Of a stretch of 42,445 nucleotides of DNA, positions 7,781 through 15,755 are shown piece by piece. How positions within the stretch are numbered: position 1 is the first letter of the stretch; the number at the start of each line of letters is the position of its first letter. The notes beneath the pieces were generated by a model. It was given only the letters and a program-made list of their open reading frames with translations. It did no database searches and had not been told where the DNA came from. Source of the stretch: [Clostridium] symbiosum ATCC 14940 (GTDB lineage Bacteria; Bacillota; Clostridia; Lachnospirales; Lachnospiraceae). Both the position numbers and the translations under genes were made by a program. The stretch is from assembly GCF_000466485.1 (NCBI RefSeq), contig NZ_KE993033.1, positions 17,942 through 60,386 of the forward strand, written 5' to 3'.

Positions 7781-7884
7781 TTACTGTTCACACGGTTGTG
7801 TTCCGCGAGGCGTTTTCGTGCGTATTCTGCACGAAAATCCCGAGTTACACGGCGCGCCGCTTTTTGGCGGGGTGTGAACAGTAA
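7781..7884 (+). mobile_element. MITE-like palindromic element, copy C (most complete)
   Basis: It has perfect 13-bp terminal inverted repeats, TTACTGTTCACAC (7781-7793) and GTGTGAACAGTAA (7872-7884). An internal hairpin GTTTTCGTG / CACGAAAAT and a second small GC-rich hairpin lie inside. The 9-mer GCTATAAAG flanks it at 7772-7780 and 7886-7894, a probable target duplication with one extra base on the right. It encodes no protein and lies between the divergent MFS and AraC genes. Confidence 0.7.
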
Positions 7885-7983
7885 CGCTATAAAGCTATGT
7901 TATAAGAATACCGACTTTTTTCACTTGATTCTACATAAATCCGGACATATAATATAAAAATACCGACTGATTTTAGCATTACT

Positions 7984-8023
7984 ATTCTCGGCCCTGCTGA
8001 AAAACGCTGTTCCGCGAACAGTA
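7984..8023 (+). repeat. Mini-copy of the TGTTCAC repeat
   Basis: CGGCCCTGCTGAAAAACG followed by CCGCGAACAGTAA parallels the stretch at 2331-2370 and the ends of the MITE-like element. It lies 30 bp upstream of the AraC-type gene, in its likely promoter or leader region. Confidence 0.4.
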
Positions 8024-8052
8024 AGATTGTAATTCCAAAAAAGGAGGTCTGA

Positions 8053-8955
8053 ATGGGACTGAAAAAATGCGGTCTTAATCTGAGCCGTGACAATAAAGAA
8101 CTGAAGCCGCACGGTACTATCGATTTTCCCTGTGCCGGTTATTCTTCCTGCTACAGGGACAGTGAGGATGATATCATACCGTGGCACTGGCATCCGGAGT
8201 TAGAAATACTTTATATAAAGTCCGGAAATCTGAAATTAAAGCTGCCCGAAAAAACCTTCCACCTGACTCCGGGAGATGGATTTATCGTCAATTCGAATGT
8301 CCTGCATTATGCCGTGGCAGAACCGTTATGCGAGCTTCATTCAATCGTATTCAGCCCTCTGCTGATAACCGGCTGGGAGGGCTCCGTCTTTGCGGAAAAA
8401 TATATCGGCCCGCTGGTCCGCTGTCCCTCCTTTGACGGATGCAGTCTTAATTGTCTGTTCCCCGAACCGGAGATGTTTGAAAACCTGTTTACGGCGGCGT
8501 TTCACGCTCTCGCGGAAGATCTTCCGGGATATGAATTTACATTGAGGGAAGCTCTCTCCAAACTGTGCTATGCCCTCTGCCTCCGGTTCGGACCTGAAAC
8601 CGGTGATGACTGCCCGGCTCCTTCTCCAGACGCAGAGCGTCTGCGCAGAATGCTGGATTATATCCACTGCCATTACAGCGAGCCGCTGAAGCTGTCCCAA
8701 ATTGCAGAAGCCGCCGATATCGGCGAAAGAGAATGCCTGCGTTGTTTCAGCCGGATGATACAGGTATCGCCAATTCAATACCTGCTCAAATACAGAGTGA
8801 ACCAAAGCGCTTCCCTGCTGCTTCGGGAACCGGGCAAAAACATTACCGCTATCGCAGGCGGGTGCGGCTTTGACAGCCCCGGCAATTTCTCCCGGATATT
8901 CAAACGCTATTATAAATGTTCACCAAAAGAATACAGAAGCAGAAATAAGGAATGA
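8053..8955 (+). CDS. AraC-family transcriptional regulator
   Basis: The 300-residue protein has an N-terminal cupin ligand-binding domain (about 25-110, with PWHWHPELEILYIKSGNLKLKL and GDGFIVNSNVLHYA) and a C-terminal double helix-turn-helix (about 200-298). The latter shows LSQIAEAADIGERECLRCFSR and ITAIAGGCGFDSPGNFSRIFKRYYKCSPKEYR, the classic second AraC helix-turn-helix signature. AAGGAGG lies at ideal spacing before ATG. Such proteins usually sense a sugar or related small molecule. It could control the divergent MFS gene or the pdaA gene that overlaps its stop codon by 4 bp (ATGA). Confidence 0.9.
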   Translation: MGLKKCGLNLSRDNKELKPHGTIDFPCAGYSSCYRDSEDDIIPWHWHPELEILYIKSGNLKLKLPEKTFHLTPGDGFIVNSNVLHYAVAEPLCELHSIVFSPLLITGWEGSVFAEKYIGPLVRCPSFDGCSLNCLFPEPEMFENLFTAAFHALAEDLPGYEFTLREALSKLCYALCLRFGPETGDDCPAPSPDAERLRRMLDYIHCHYSEPLKLSQIAEAADIGERECLRCFSRMIQVSPIQYLLKYRVNQSASLLLREPGKNITAIAGGCGFDSPGNFSRIFKRYYKCSPKEYRSRNKE

Positions 8956-10034
8956 TACATCCCTCTTTCCGATATATTTTAATAAACATTTCTGAAATGG
9001 ACTTTTGTATCTCTATGAAAAAGCTTCTCAAATTCAAAGGCAAAAGGCTCCGGACCCCAGACATCCGCTCCCGGCTGCCTCACGTCGGCAATCACCCGCT
9101 GAAAAGCCATTTTCCCAAAATTACGGCTGGAAAGATACCTCGAAATCTTTTAACAAAAAACGTTTTGACAAGAAAAGTTTTAACAGGAAAAGTACTGCCG
9201 ACCGCAGCCATTTTTGCCCTCTCCTTCTTCATCGGCCGGGCGGCTGCCCAGACCGTGGAGCCTCACCGTTCTGCCAATCTGGCTGTGGAATCCCACCGCA
9301 GCTCCCCGGCCAAAGAGGTAGGAGACGTCATCACCGCTTCCGCCGACGGCAACTGGGGCCTGAGTTTCCAGACCGAGGGGCAGGCCCCCATCGGAAACGC
9401 AACCGCCGATTACCTCAAACAATACAATGCCTACTATGTCCAGAATACGCAGGATAAGGTGATTTACCTGACCTTTGACGCAGGGTTTGAAAACGGCAAT
9501 ACTGCCGCAATCCTGGATGCATTAAAAAAACACAATGCCCAGGCCACCTTTTTCCTGGTCGGGAATTATCTTCAGACCAGCCCCGATCTCGTAAAACGGA
9601 TGGTTGCGGAAGGCCATAATGTCGGAAACCATACCTTCCACCATCCGGACATGTCCAAACTTTCCACAAAAGATTTATTTGAAAAAGAACTGACTGATCT
9701 GGAAACCCTTTATGAGCAGACCACCGGCCAGCCCATGAAAAAATATTACCGGCCGCCCCAGGGCAAGTACAGTGAAAGCAACCTGAAGATGGCCAGTGAT
9801 ATGGGATATAAGACCTTCTTCTGGAGCCTTGCCTACGTGGACTGGTATGAAGATAAGCAGCCGACAAAAGAAGAGGCCTTTAAGAAGCTGCTCGGACGCA
9901 TCCATCCGGGCGCAGTCGTTCTCTTACATAGCACCTCCAAAACAAACGGGCAGATTCTGGATGAACTGCTGACGAAGTGGGAGGAAATGGGGTATCATTT
10001 TGGGTCGTTGGATGATTTGGTTGCAGGGCAGTGA
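8952..10034 (+). CDS. pdaA: Polysaccharide deacetylase, PdaA type (muramic delta-lactam pathway)
   Basis: PdaA removes N-acetyl from muramic acid, a step toward the muramic delta-lactam of the spore cortex. After a basic N-terminus and a membrane/signal segment (about 78-95) come the PdaA entry segment GNWGLSF and the NodB domain (about 170-350). Its motifs are YLTFDAGFENGNT (catalytic Asp), GNHTFHHPD (metal-binding His), YYRPPQGKYSE, FWSLAYVDW and HPGAVVLLHSTSK, which match the B. subtilis PdaA pattern. The start is uncertain: the ATG at 8952 overlaps the AraC stop (ATGA), but ATGs at 8997 and 9015 are possible and none has a good ribosome binding site. Residues 66-80 are encoded by three 15-bp tandem units. 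Confidence 0.85.
   Translation: MIHPSFRYILINISEMDFCISMKKLLKFKGKRLRTPDIRSRLPHVGNHPLKSHFPKITAGKIPRNLLTKNVLTRKVLTGKVLPTAAIFALSFFIGRAAAQTVEPHRSANLAVESHRSSPAKEVGDVITASADGNWGLSFQTEGQAPIGNATADYLKQYNAYYVQNTQDKVIYLTFDAGFENGNTAAILDALKKHNAQATFFLVGNYLQTSPDLVKRMVAEGHNVGNHTFHHPDMSKLSTKDLFEKELTDLETLYEQTTGQPMKKYYRPPQGKYSESNLKMASDMGYKTFFWSLAYVDWYEDKQPTKEEAFKKLLGRIHPGAVVLLHSTSKTNGQILDELLTKWEEMGYHFGSLDDLVAGQ
9149..9193 (+). repeat. Three tandem 15-bp units inside pdaA
   Basis: Units 9149-9163, 9164-9178 and 9179-9193 share the pattern TTTAACARRAAAAGT with few changes and encode (N/K)VLT(K/R/G)-type repeats. They lie between the cytoplasmic start and the membrane segment, where length changes in frame should be tolerated. 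Confidence 0.7.
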
Positions 10035-10118
10035 GGATAATGGATGAATTGAAAATCAGATGTGATTAGGTGAATGGTAAGATCTTGTTCTGCTGGGATG
10101 AGATATGTGAAACTGAAA

Positions 10119-10170
10119 AAGGGTATCGTACAATCATTTATTTGGTGATTATACGATGCCCTTATTTTTT
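10119..10170. terminator. Bidirectional terminator between pdaA and the polysaccharide operon
   Basis: GGGTATCGTACAATCA pairs with TGATTATACGATGCCC around a short loop, and TTATTTTTT follows on the plus strand. It would end pdaA transcription. The minus-strand side ends with A-rich then T-poor sequence but may still stop the long operon arriving from the right. Confidence 0.8.
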
Positions 10171-10342
10171 AATTGAAAAGCTGCAGTGAGGCTTCTTCCA
10201 GAGCTTCTTTAGAAAGATTCCCAGCTTGAATGGTGCATGATGTTTCGTTATCAGAGAGCTGGAGGTCAAATTCCTGACCATCCAGTAACAGATAGCCAAA
10301 TGTATAAGGCTGTTTCAGACTGAGTCTCTTGACATGTATCAT
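10169..10342 (-). CDS. Small ORF or gene remnant at the end of the polysaccharide operon
   Basis: A 57-codon minus-strand frame (starting MIHVKRLSLKQP, ending EEASLQLFN) follows the SDR gene after 48 bp. It has ordinary composition, with a hydrophobic FGYLLLDGQEFDL segment. The frame is open a further 14 codons upstream without a start codon, and no good ribosome binding site is visible. It may be a small protein or the 3' remnant of a lost gene. I do not recognise a family. Confidence 0.35.
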   Translation of the reverse strand: MIHVKRLSLKQPYTFGYLLLDGQEFDLQLSDNETSCTIQAGNLSKEALEEASLQLFN

Positions 10343-10390
10343 TATTTTATCTGCTAGTTTTCCAAAGCCACATTCACTTTATATAACCTC

Positions 10391-11428
10391 TTAATTACCT
10401 TTCAAACTTATCATTGTACGCTTTATCCCCTCATATATATCCCAATGTGCTTTCCATCCCAATTTCTGTAATTTGGAAGAATCTAAAAGTGCCTTTGTTG
10501 CTTTCGAATAACCAACTTGTTCTGTCTGATCTGGAAGTTCAAATACCACTTTTGTCCCTGCAACTTCTGCAATCATCGTTGCCAAATTTCTCAGCGTAAT
10601 ATCAGAGCCTTTGTCTGCAATATTATAGGCATTTCCGCACTCTCCACATAAAAGAACCGTCAAAAGCCCTGATACCGAATCAGCCACATAGTTATAGGAA
10701 TAAAGCTGTGTTCCTTCGCTTTTTAAAACGATATCTTCCCCTTCAATTCCCTTTTTAATAAATTGGGAAATTGCTTTTGTATCTGTTTGAAGCATCGTCG
10801 GACCGTATGTTCGTGAAAGGCGCGCCATCACAATATCCATACCATACTGCTTTCTATAAGCCTGACAAAGCGCTTCCCCCGTCCGTTTACTCTCCGGATA
10901 ACCTGCACGAAGTGTATTGCAATCTATATAACCGCAATAAGATTCTTCAAAATAATCAGTATCTCCCCTGTTTTCACCATAAACTTCCACACTAGATGCA
11001 AAGAGGAATCGACAATCGGACTTTTTTCGTGCATATTCCAACAGATTACGGGTTCCTATCACATTTGTTGTAATTGTTCCTATAGGATCTGTAGCATAAG
11101 AAACAGGATGCGTATTACTTGCTGCATGAATTACATAATCCGCTTTCAGGATTTCTTCACCTAATCTCTGATTAATATCATGAGATATAAAAGAAAAAAA
11201 ATCTGAATTCCAGTAATCTGAAAATGCTTTCCGGGCAGCTTCTTCCTTTCTCCCCATTGCCAATACTCTAATACCAATTTGTTTTTCCAGTAACACATGA
11301 ATTAAAAAATTTCCAATCATGCCGCTGGCGCCGGAAATCAATACCGTTTTATCCTGCAATTTTTCCCATGGTAAGTCTAAATCTTTTACATATTTGACAT
11401 CATCAATAAATTTTATCATTTTAGCCAC
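10391..11428 (-). CDS. NAD-dependent epimerase/dehydratase (extended SDR), partner of the cytidylyltransferase
   Basis: The 345-residue protein is an extended short-chain dehydrogenase: Rossmann motif TVLISGASGMIGNFL (about 28-42), a typical ADYVIHAASNTHP segment (about 94-106), and a catalytic SSVEVYG with YPESKRTGE (YxxxK about 178-182). ARLSRTYGP is also characteristic. It overlaps the cytidylyltransferase gene by 13 bp, with a GTG start (an ATG three codons later is an alternative), so the two products probably work in succession on one precursor. That precursor may be a sugar or polyol phosphate later used by the LicD proteins. The exact reaction cannot be read from sequence. Confidence 0.8.
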   Translation of the reverse strand: MAKMIKFIDDVKYVKDLDLPWEKLQDKTVLISGASGMIGNFLIHVLLEKQIGIRVLAMGRKEEAARKAFSDYWNSDFFSFISHDINQRLGEEILKADYVIHAASNTHPVSYATDPIGTITTNVIGTRNLLEYARKKSDCRFLFASSVEVYGENRGDTDYFEESYCGYIDCNTLRAGYPESKRTGEALCQAYRKQYGMDIVMARLSRTYGPTMLQTDTKAISQFIKKGIEGEDIVLKSEGTQLYSYNYVADSVSGLLTVLLCGECGNAYNIADKGSDITLRNLATMIAEVAGTKVVFELPDQTEQVGYSKATKALLDSSKLQKLGWKAHWDIYEGIKRTMISLKGN

Positions 11429-12132
11429 GTATCCTTTTCTAATTTAAGGTATGCCTTAAACATCTCTAAGTCATCCTTTGTTGTCAGCTTGATATTACGG
11501 TCGGAACCCGCTGCAAAATACAAAGTTTCTCCCAAGTCAACCATCATTGTATTTGTATACGAGGAACCGTAGATACCGATTTCTTTTTCAAATGCCTCAT
11601 GATAAGCCCAATCCAGTTTTCCAAAATTATAGGCTTGCGGCGTTGACACCCGGCGAAGTGTCTCGCGTGGAATATATTCATTTGTTGATTTATCGTCTTT
11701 TACCCTAAAAATTTGTTCATTATAGGGTAGAGAGGTGACCGCATTACCGTACTGTTTACATTTTACAATCACATCTGACAAAACTGTGTCATCAATCATT
11801 GGCCTAATACCATCATGAATAATTACAACATCATCTTTTGAACATTTTCCTTCCAGATTATAAACACCATTTCGTATAGATTCCTGCCCACTGTTTCCTC
11901 CGGAAACAACCCATTTTAATTTCGTAACATTAAACTGCTTCGCATAAGCCCATAAAATATCATGCCAGCCATCCAAACAAACTACCTCTATTGCATCAAT
12001 TTCTGGATGACGCTGGAACCCTTCCAATGTATAGATCAAAATTGGCTTATCGTATACATTAATAAACTGTTTTGGTATATCCTGATTCATACGATGGCCA
12101 CTGCCGCCAGCAATAATTAATGCTATATTCAT
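11416..12132 (-). CDS. IspD/TarI-like cytidylyltransferase
   Basis: It transfers CMP from CTP to an alcohol phosphate, forming a CDP-activated unit. The 238-residue protein has the nucleotide-binding loop ALIIAGGSGHRMNQDIPKQF (about 4-23), VSGGNSGQESIRNG (about 83-96) and HDGIRPMIDD. These are shared by IspD (methylerythritol phosphate pathway) and TarI (ribitol-5-phosphate). Its place inside a polysaccharide operon beside an SDR and two LicD genes argues for a TarI-like role rather than isoprenoid synthesis. ATG at 12132 is favoured over 12138 for ribosome binding site spacing. Confidence 0.85.
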   Translation of the reverse strand: MNIALIIAGGSGHRMNQDIPKQFINVYDKPILIYTLEGFQRHPEIDAIEVVCLDGWHDILWAYAKQFNVTKLKWVVSGGNSGQESIRNGVYNLEGKCSKDDVVIIHDGIRPMIDDTVLSDVIVKCKQYGNAVTSLPYNEQIFRVKDDKSTNEYIPRETLRRVSTPQAYNFGKLDWAYHEAFEKEIGIYGSSYTNTMMVDLGETLYFAAGSDRNIKLTTKDDLEMFKAYLKLEKDTWLK

Positions 12133-12149
12133 AATCATTTTCCTCTTTT

Positions 12150-13634
12150 CTACCCTATTTCAAAAACAATTTTTCTTTTACAATACCTTCTCGTCAATAA
12201 TAATGCTCCCGCCCAACAGGCAATCAATGTACACCAAAATGGCATATGCATTAGAAAACTAATGCCCCCAATCGCTTCTGCTCTAGGCATAAATAAAATT
12301 CCATGTATGCATGATAAAAAAAATACAGACTGTATAATTCCTTTTCTTGAAAATTCAATTACATAAATTAAAAAAAATCCTAAAATGCAACTAAAAATTA
12401 TAATTCCAATATATTTATAATCTGCGTAAACCTCCAATAAAAAAGAAGAACCGCATCCGTGTCCTTCTAAATACTCTTCTTGCAATAATACATATGATAG
12501 ATGATGCGCCATGCTATTTCCGTGCGTCGCTTTTAAAATATTATTTCCCGTTCCAAGACCTGATGTTCCAGAAACCAGTTGCCCAATACTTCCATATCGG
12601 AAATAGTCTATAATTCCTCCAAAGGTATAATTTACCCACTGAATATCCGGAAGTTTATCCAAAGCTCCTAATCCACTGCAAAGCCAAGAAAATGTTACTC
12701 CTTGTTTAAATACCAAGTCTATAATGATCTCTGAAGCACTTGAAAAAGTATCTGAAATTCCTTCACGCAAGTAATTAATCATACCAAGAAATATGAGACC
12801 AGTTGGAATGCAACAAATCATTAGCATTTTTTCAAAATAGCCAATCCATTTTTCTTTACTCCCATAATAATCACGCACAACATAATAGATTAAAGCAAAT
12901 ATCGTATTTAATACAATGGGGTTACGTTCTCCAACAATAAGGGATGGAACAGCAGATAAAATATATAATACTAACGGTACAAATGTATGTTTTTTAGAGG
13001 GCAATGTGGCCAAATAAAAATACAAGCTAAATTTAGTAAATGTAGAAATAACGTAAATAATATACGGATACTGACTTTTAAATGAAACATAGTAATCAAT
13101 ATATGTATGACCACGCATAAAAATAATTTTTTCCCATCCTAACATCAATGTAGAAATCATAGATATAAAAAAAAGTATTTGCGAAACAACCCTCACTGAA
13201 TACAAATAGATCCTTTTGTATTCGGAATCTACAAATTTCATATATTTATGCTGCTTTAATAAGACCTGATTTCCAACCATTGCACCAATTTCCAAAAATA
13301 ACAAGGCCAAAAAAATTATGACTAGTGCTGTAAATGTATCTGCTCCGGTATAATAATGTTCTATAGAATAATTAAACCAATCCTCTCCTCTAATGAAACT
13401 AATCAATGGTCTTCCTAAAATAAAAACAAAAAAAGTAATATGAAAGAAAAAAAACAGGATTCTTCTATGAATGTTCAAAAAAGAATATGATAAATTGGAC
13501 ACCCAAAGTGCAATTATACTTATTAAAAAAAAATGATACTGATTTGTGGTAACTAAAAATAAAAATAAAAATATGGCTGAACAAATAATTGAAAAATACT
13601 GCATGGCAGTCCATAGTTTATATATTTTTTTCAT
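12150..13634 (-). CDS. wzy: Polysaccharide repeat-unit polymerase, Wzy type
   Basis: A very hydrophobic protein of 494 residues with about ten or more membrane segments and a larger extracellular loop (about 330-400, including YFRYGSIGQLVSGTSGLGTGNN). The size, topology and position beside a flippase fit a Wzy polymerase, which joins lipid-linked repeat units on the outer side of the membrane. The SVVGERNPIV-like segment PSLIVGERNPIVLN is typical of the O-antigen polymerase group. Sequence conservation is low in this family, so the call rests partly on context. AGAGGA precedes the ATG. The gene is strongly AT-rich compared with the flanks. Confidence 0.8.
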   Translation of the reverse strand: MKKIYKLWTAMQYFSIICSAIFLFLFLVTTNQYHFFLISIIALWVSNLSYSFLNIHRRILFFFFHITFFVFILGRPLISFIRGEDWFNYSIEHYYTGADTFTALVIIFLALLFLEIGAMVGNQVLLKQHKYMKFVDSEYKRIYLYSVRVVSQILFFISMISTLMLGWEKIIFMRGHTYIDYYVSFKSQYPYIIYVISTFTKFSLYFYLATLPSKKHTFVPLVLYILSAVPSLIVGERNPIVLNTIFALIYYVVRDYYGSKEKWIGYFEKMLMICCIPTGLIFLGMINYLREGISDTFSSASEIIIDLVFKQGVTFSWLCSGLGALDKLPDIQWVNYTFGGIIDYFRYGSIGQLVSGTSGLGTGNNILKATHGNSMAHHLSYVLLQEEYLEGHGCGSSFLLEVYADYKYIGIIIFSCILGFFLIYVIEFSRKGIIQSVFFLSCIHGILFMPRAEAIGGISFLMHMPFWCTLIACWAGALLLTRRYCKRKIVFEIG

Positions 13635-13661
13635 GATCTTCCTCTAATTTTCATTGGTGTT

Positions 13662-14903
13662 TTAAGAGCAATCTTTAAACAAAGTCCGAAATCTATAGGT
13701 AATACCTAGCCTCGTAACCAACAAAATTCCTTCTGAAATAGCACGAGAACAAGCTATATTGATAATTGTAAATTTCCCTGTAGCAATCAAAAGTAGAATC
13801 AACACTACTTGAACAAAAGCTGCAATAACAGTTGTCATACTAGTTTCTTTTTCTTTTCCAATAGCTCCTAATACTGGCCAGCCAAAAAGAAGTGCTGGAA
13901 AACTGATAAATGCCAATGGTAAAAGTGCTCGTAATATCGGTACTGCTGCTAAATATTTTTCACCACCAAGAATATTCATAATAATATCTGCCAAAAACCA
14001 TAACGCCACACAACCTGTAAATACTAAAGGGAGGCAAAGCGTTAGTATTTTTTTAATAAATTTAATTTTTGGTTCTCTAATCATATATGGATATATACTA
14101 TTTGAGATCGGGGAATATAATCGTTGTAATACAATAATAATTTGTAGAGAAATACTCCATAAAGCCACTTCTGTTGCGGGCAAAAATGCTCCAATTAATA
14201 ATGTGTTCAATGCCGTAAATGCTGTAGATGAAATATCAGATATCCAAAAGACAAAAGCATTTTTTAACGAATGCCAAATATCTCTTTTGCATGAAATCCT
14301 TAGTTTTATTTTATATTTAAATAATATTTCACCAAGCGAAATACCGGCAGCAATTCCTGTTGCAATAAGATTCAATACTGGAATTAATAAAAGGTCTTGA
14401 TCCCCGTGGACAAGGAAAAAAGTTAAAACCGTTGCAACTGACTGCATTATTACGAATCTTATTGTCAGAATATGCATTTCTTCTATACCTTGAAAGAAAA
14501 AATCCAACAAAAAAATGGATAATGTGTTACTCATAAATGAAAAAATCACATATTGAAAATTCTCCCTTAATATGGGGATAAATAAACACAATAATAACAA
14601 TAATGCAAGAGCAACCATAGACAGAAGTATTTTGGCAGCCATTACATTTCCCAAAATATATCCTATTTTCTTCTTATCTCCTCTATATCTGGCAATTTCT
14701 GCCGTAGTAGATAAAAGAAAGCCAAAATCAATAATCAAACGAATATATGTCATTACTGCATTGACATAATTCATCATTCCATAGCTTTCATAGCTTAACA
14801 CTCTCGTTAAATAGGGGAGTGTTAAAAGCGGAAAAACCATTCTTACAAACGTCATGATATAAAGCGAGACAGAATTTTTTATAACTTTTTTCTCTTTTAA
14901 CAT
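13662..14903 (-). CDS. wzx: Oligosaccharide flippase, Wzx type
   Basis: The 413-residue protein has about 12 membrane helices and starts with the family's usual KNSVSLYIMTFVRMVFPLLTLPYLTRVLSYESYGMMN-type region, the first helix plus the PYLTRVL motif (about 27-33). It belongs to the RfbX/MOP superfamily and would move undecaprenyl-linked repeat units across the membrane for the polymerase encoded 27 bp downstream. The ribosome binding site is weak (AGGGAT at long spacing). It lies in the AT-rich core of the locus. Confidence 0.88.
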   Translation of the reverse strand: MLKEKKVIKNSVSLYIMTFVRMVFPLLTLPYLTRVLSYESYGMMNYVNAVMTYIRLIIDFGFLLSTTAEIARYRGDKKKIGYILGNVMAAKILLSMVALALLLLLCLFIPILRENFQYVIFSFMSNTLSIFLLDFFFQGIEEMHILTIRFVIMQSVATVLTFFLVHGDQDLLLIPVLNLIATGIAAGISLGEILFKYKIKLRISCKRDIWHSLKNAFVFWISDISSTAFTALNTLLIGAFLPATEVALWSISLQIIIVLQRLYSPISNSIYPYMIREPKIKFIKKILTLCLPLVFTGCVALWFLADIIMNILGGEKYLAAVPILRALLPLAFISFPALLFGWPVLGAIGKEKETSMTTVIAAFVQVVLILLLIATGKFTIINIACSRAISEGILLVTRLGITYRFRTLFKDCS

Positions 14904-14932
14904 TTTAAATTTATATCCCTACAATCAGTGAT

Positions 14933-15739
14933 TTATCGTTTCAGTATCGAAATTCCATGTGTAACTCTTTTATTTTCTGGTGGAATTTTCATATAATCTC
15001 CATATAAATTTTTAAGATAAATATCATAATTAAGAGGACAGTTAAAATAAAGTCCTTCAAATTTCAACTTCATTTTAGGTAAATAATCTTCATATTCCCA
15101 TTTTTCTTTTCTTCCATTAATGCCTGATAGTGCAGCTACACTTTTATTACACAATCGATTGCTTGTCAACTCAATTGTCTGAACAACTCGAGCCAGTCTA
15201 TAGCCACCTATTAAAGATACTACTGGTCTAAACATGTTTCTAAGAAATCTTGTTATTTCAGTAACACCCGTATTTTTTTTTGAACCATATACTCCCATTA
15301 ATCGCTTAAAAAAAGATAGGAATTGATATAAAAGTTCAAAAATAATTTTATTAGATGGTACAAAATCCACAGGAAAAATATCAATTCCAACATAAGGACA
15401 GATATTATCTTCAACACATTCATCTGTTTTAAAATAGTCTTTTCTTACAAATCTGGCAAAATCTCTCGGATAAGTATTATCGTTAACTGATAAAATTTGA
15501 TATTGTCTCGTATCCAAATAATTTTTTTGAACTTTCAATAATCTCATGTAGTCATCTCTGAGCATCATGATATCTGCATCATCATCCCATGGTATAAAGC
15601 CCTGATGCCGTACGGCTCCCAACAATGTGCCTCCACTTAAAAAATATTCAACCTCGGCGGTTTCACATAGCTTAGAAAACTCATCTAATAATTCCAAGGT
15701 CAGCTTATGTATAAAATCAATTTCTGTATTATCTTTCAT
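14933..15739 (-). CDS. LicD-family phosphotransferase (first copy)
   Basis: LicD proteins transfer phosphocholine or another phospho-alcohol from a CDP donor to a glycan; the human ribitol-phosphate transferases fukutin and FKRP share the fold. The 268-residue protein shows the family signature LLGAVRHQGFIPWDDDADIMMLRDDY (about 41-66), with the metal-binding DDD, and a late KLKFEGLYFNCP segment followed by YLKNLYGDYMKIPPENKR. AGGAG precedes the ATG. It lies between the GT4 gene and wzx. The donor is probably the CDP compound made by the IspD/TarI-like enzyme, but choline cannot be excluded. Confidence 0.88.
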   Translation of the reverse strand: MKDNTEIDFIHKLTLELLDEFSKLCETAEVEYFLSGGTLLGAVRHQGFIPWDDDADIMMLRDDYMRLLKVQKNYLDTRQYQILSVNDNTYPRDFARFVRKDYFKTDECVEDNICPYVGIDIFPVDFVPSNKIIFELLYQFLSFFKRLMGVYGSKKNTGVTEITRFLRNMFRPVVSLIGGYRLARVVQTIELTSNRLCNKSVAALSGINGRKEKWEYEDYLPKMKLKFEGLYFNCPLNYDIYLKNLYGDYMKIPPENKRVTHGISILKR

Positions 15740-15755
15740 TACTATCTCCTATTTA

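Noticed and set aside
7781-7884. Insertion sequence
   Set aside because: Terminal repeats and probable target duplication are present, but no transposase is encoded; therefore called a non-autonomous element.
9005-9457. 150-codon plus-strand frame inside pdaA
   Set aside because: Shadow frame, basic and low-complexity, within a clear coding gene on the same strand.
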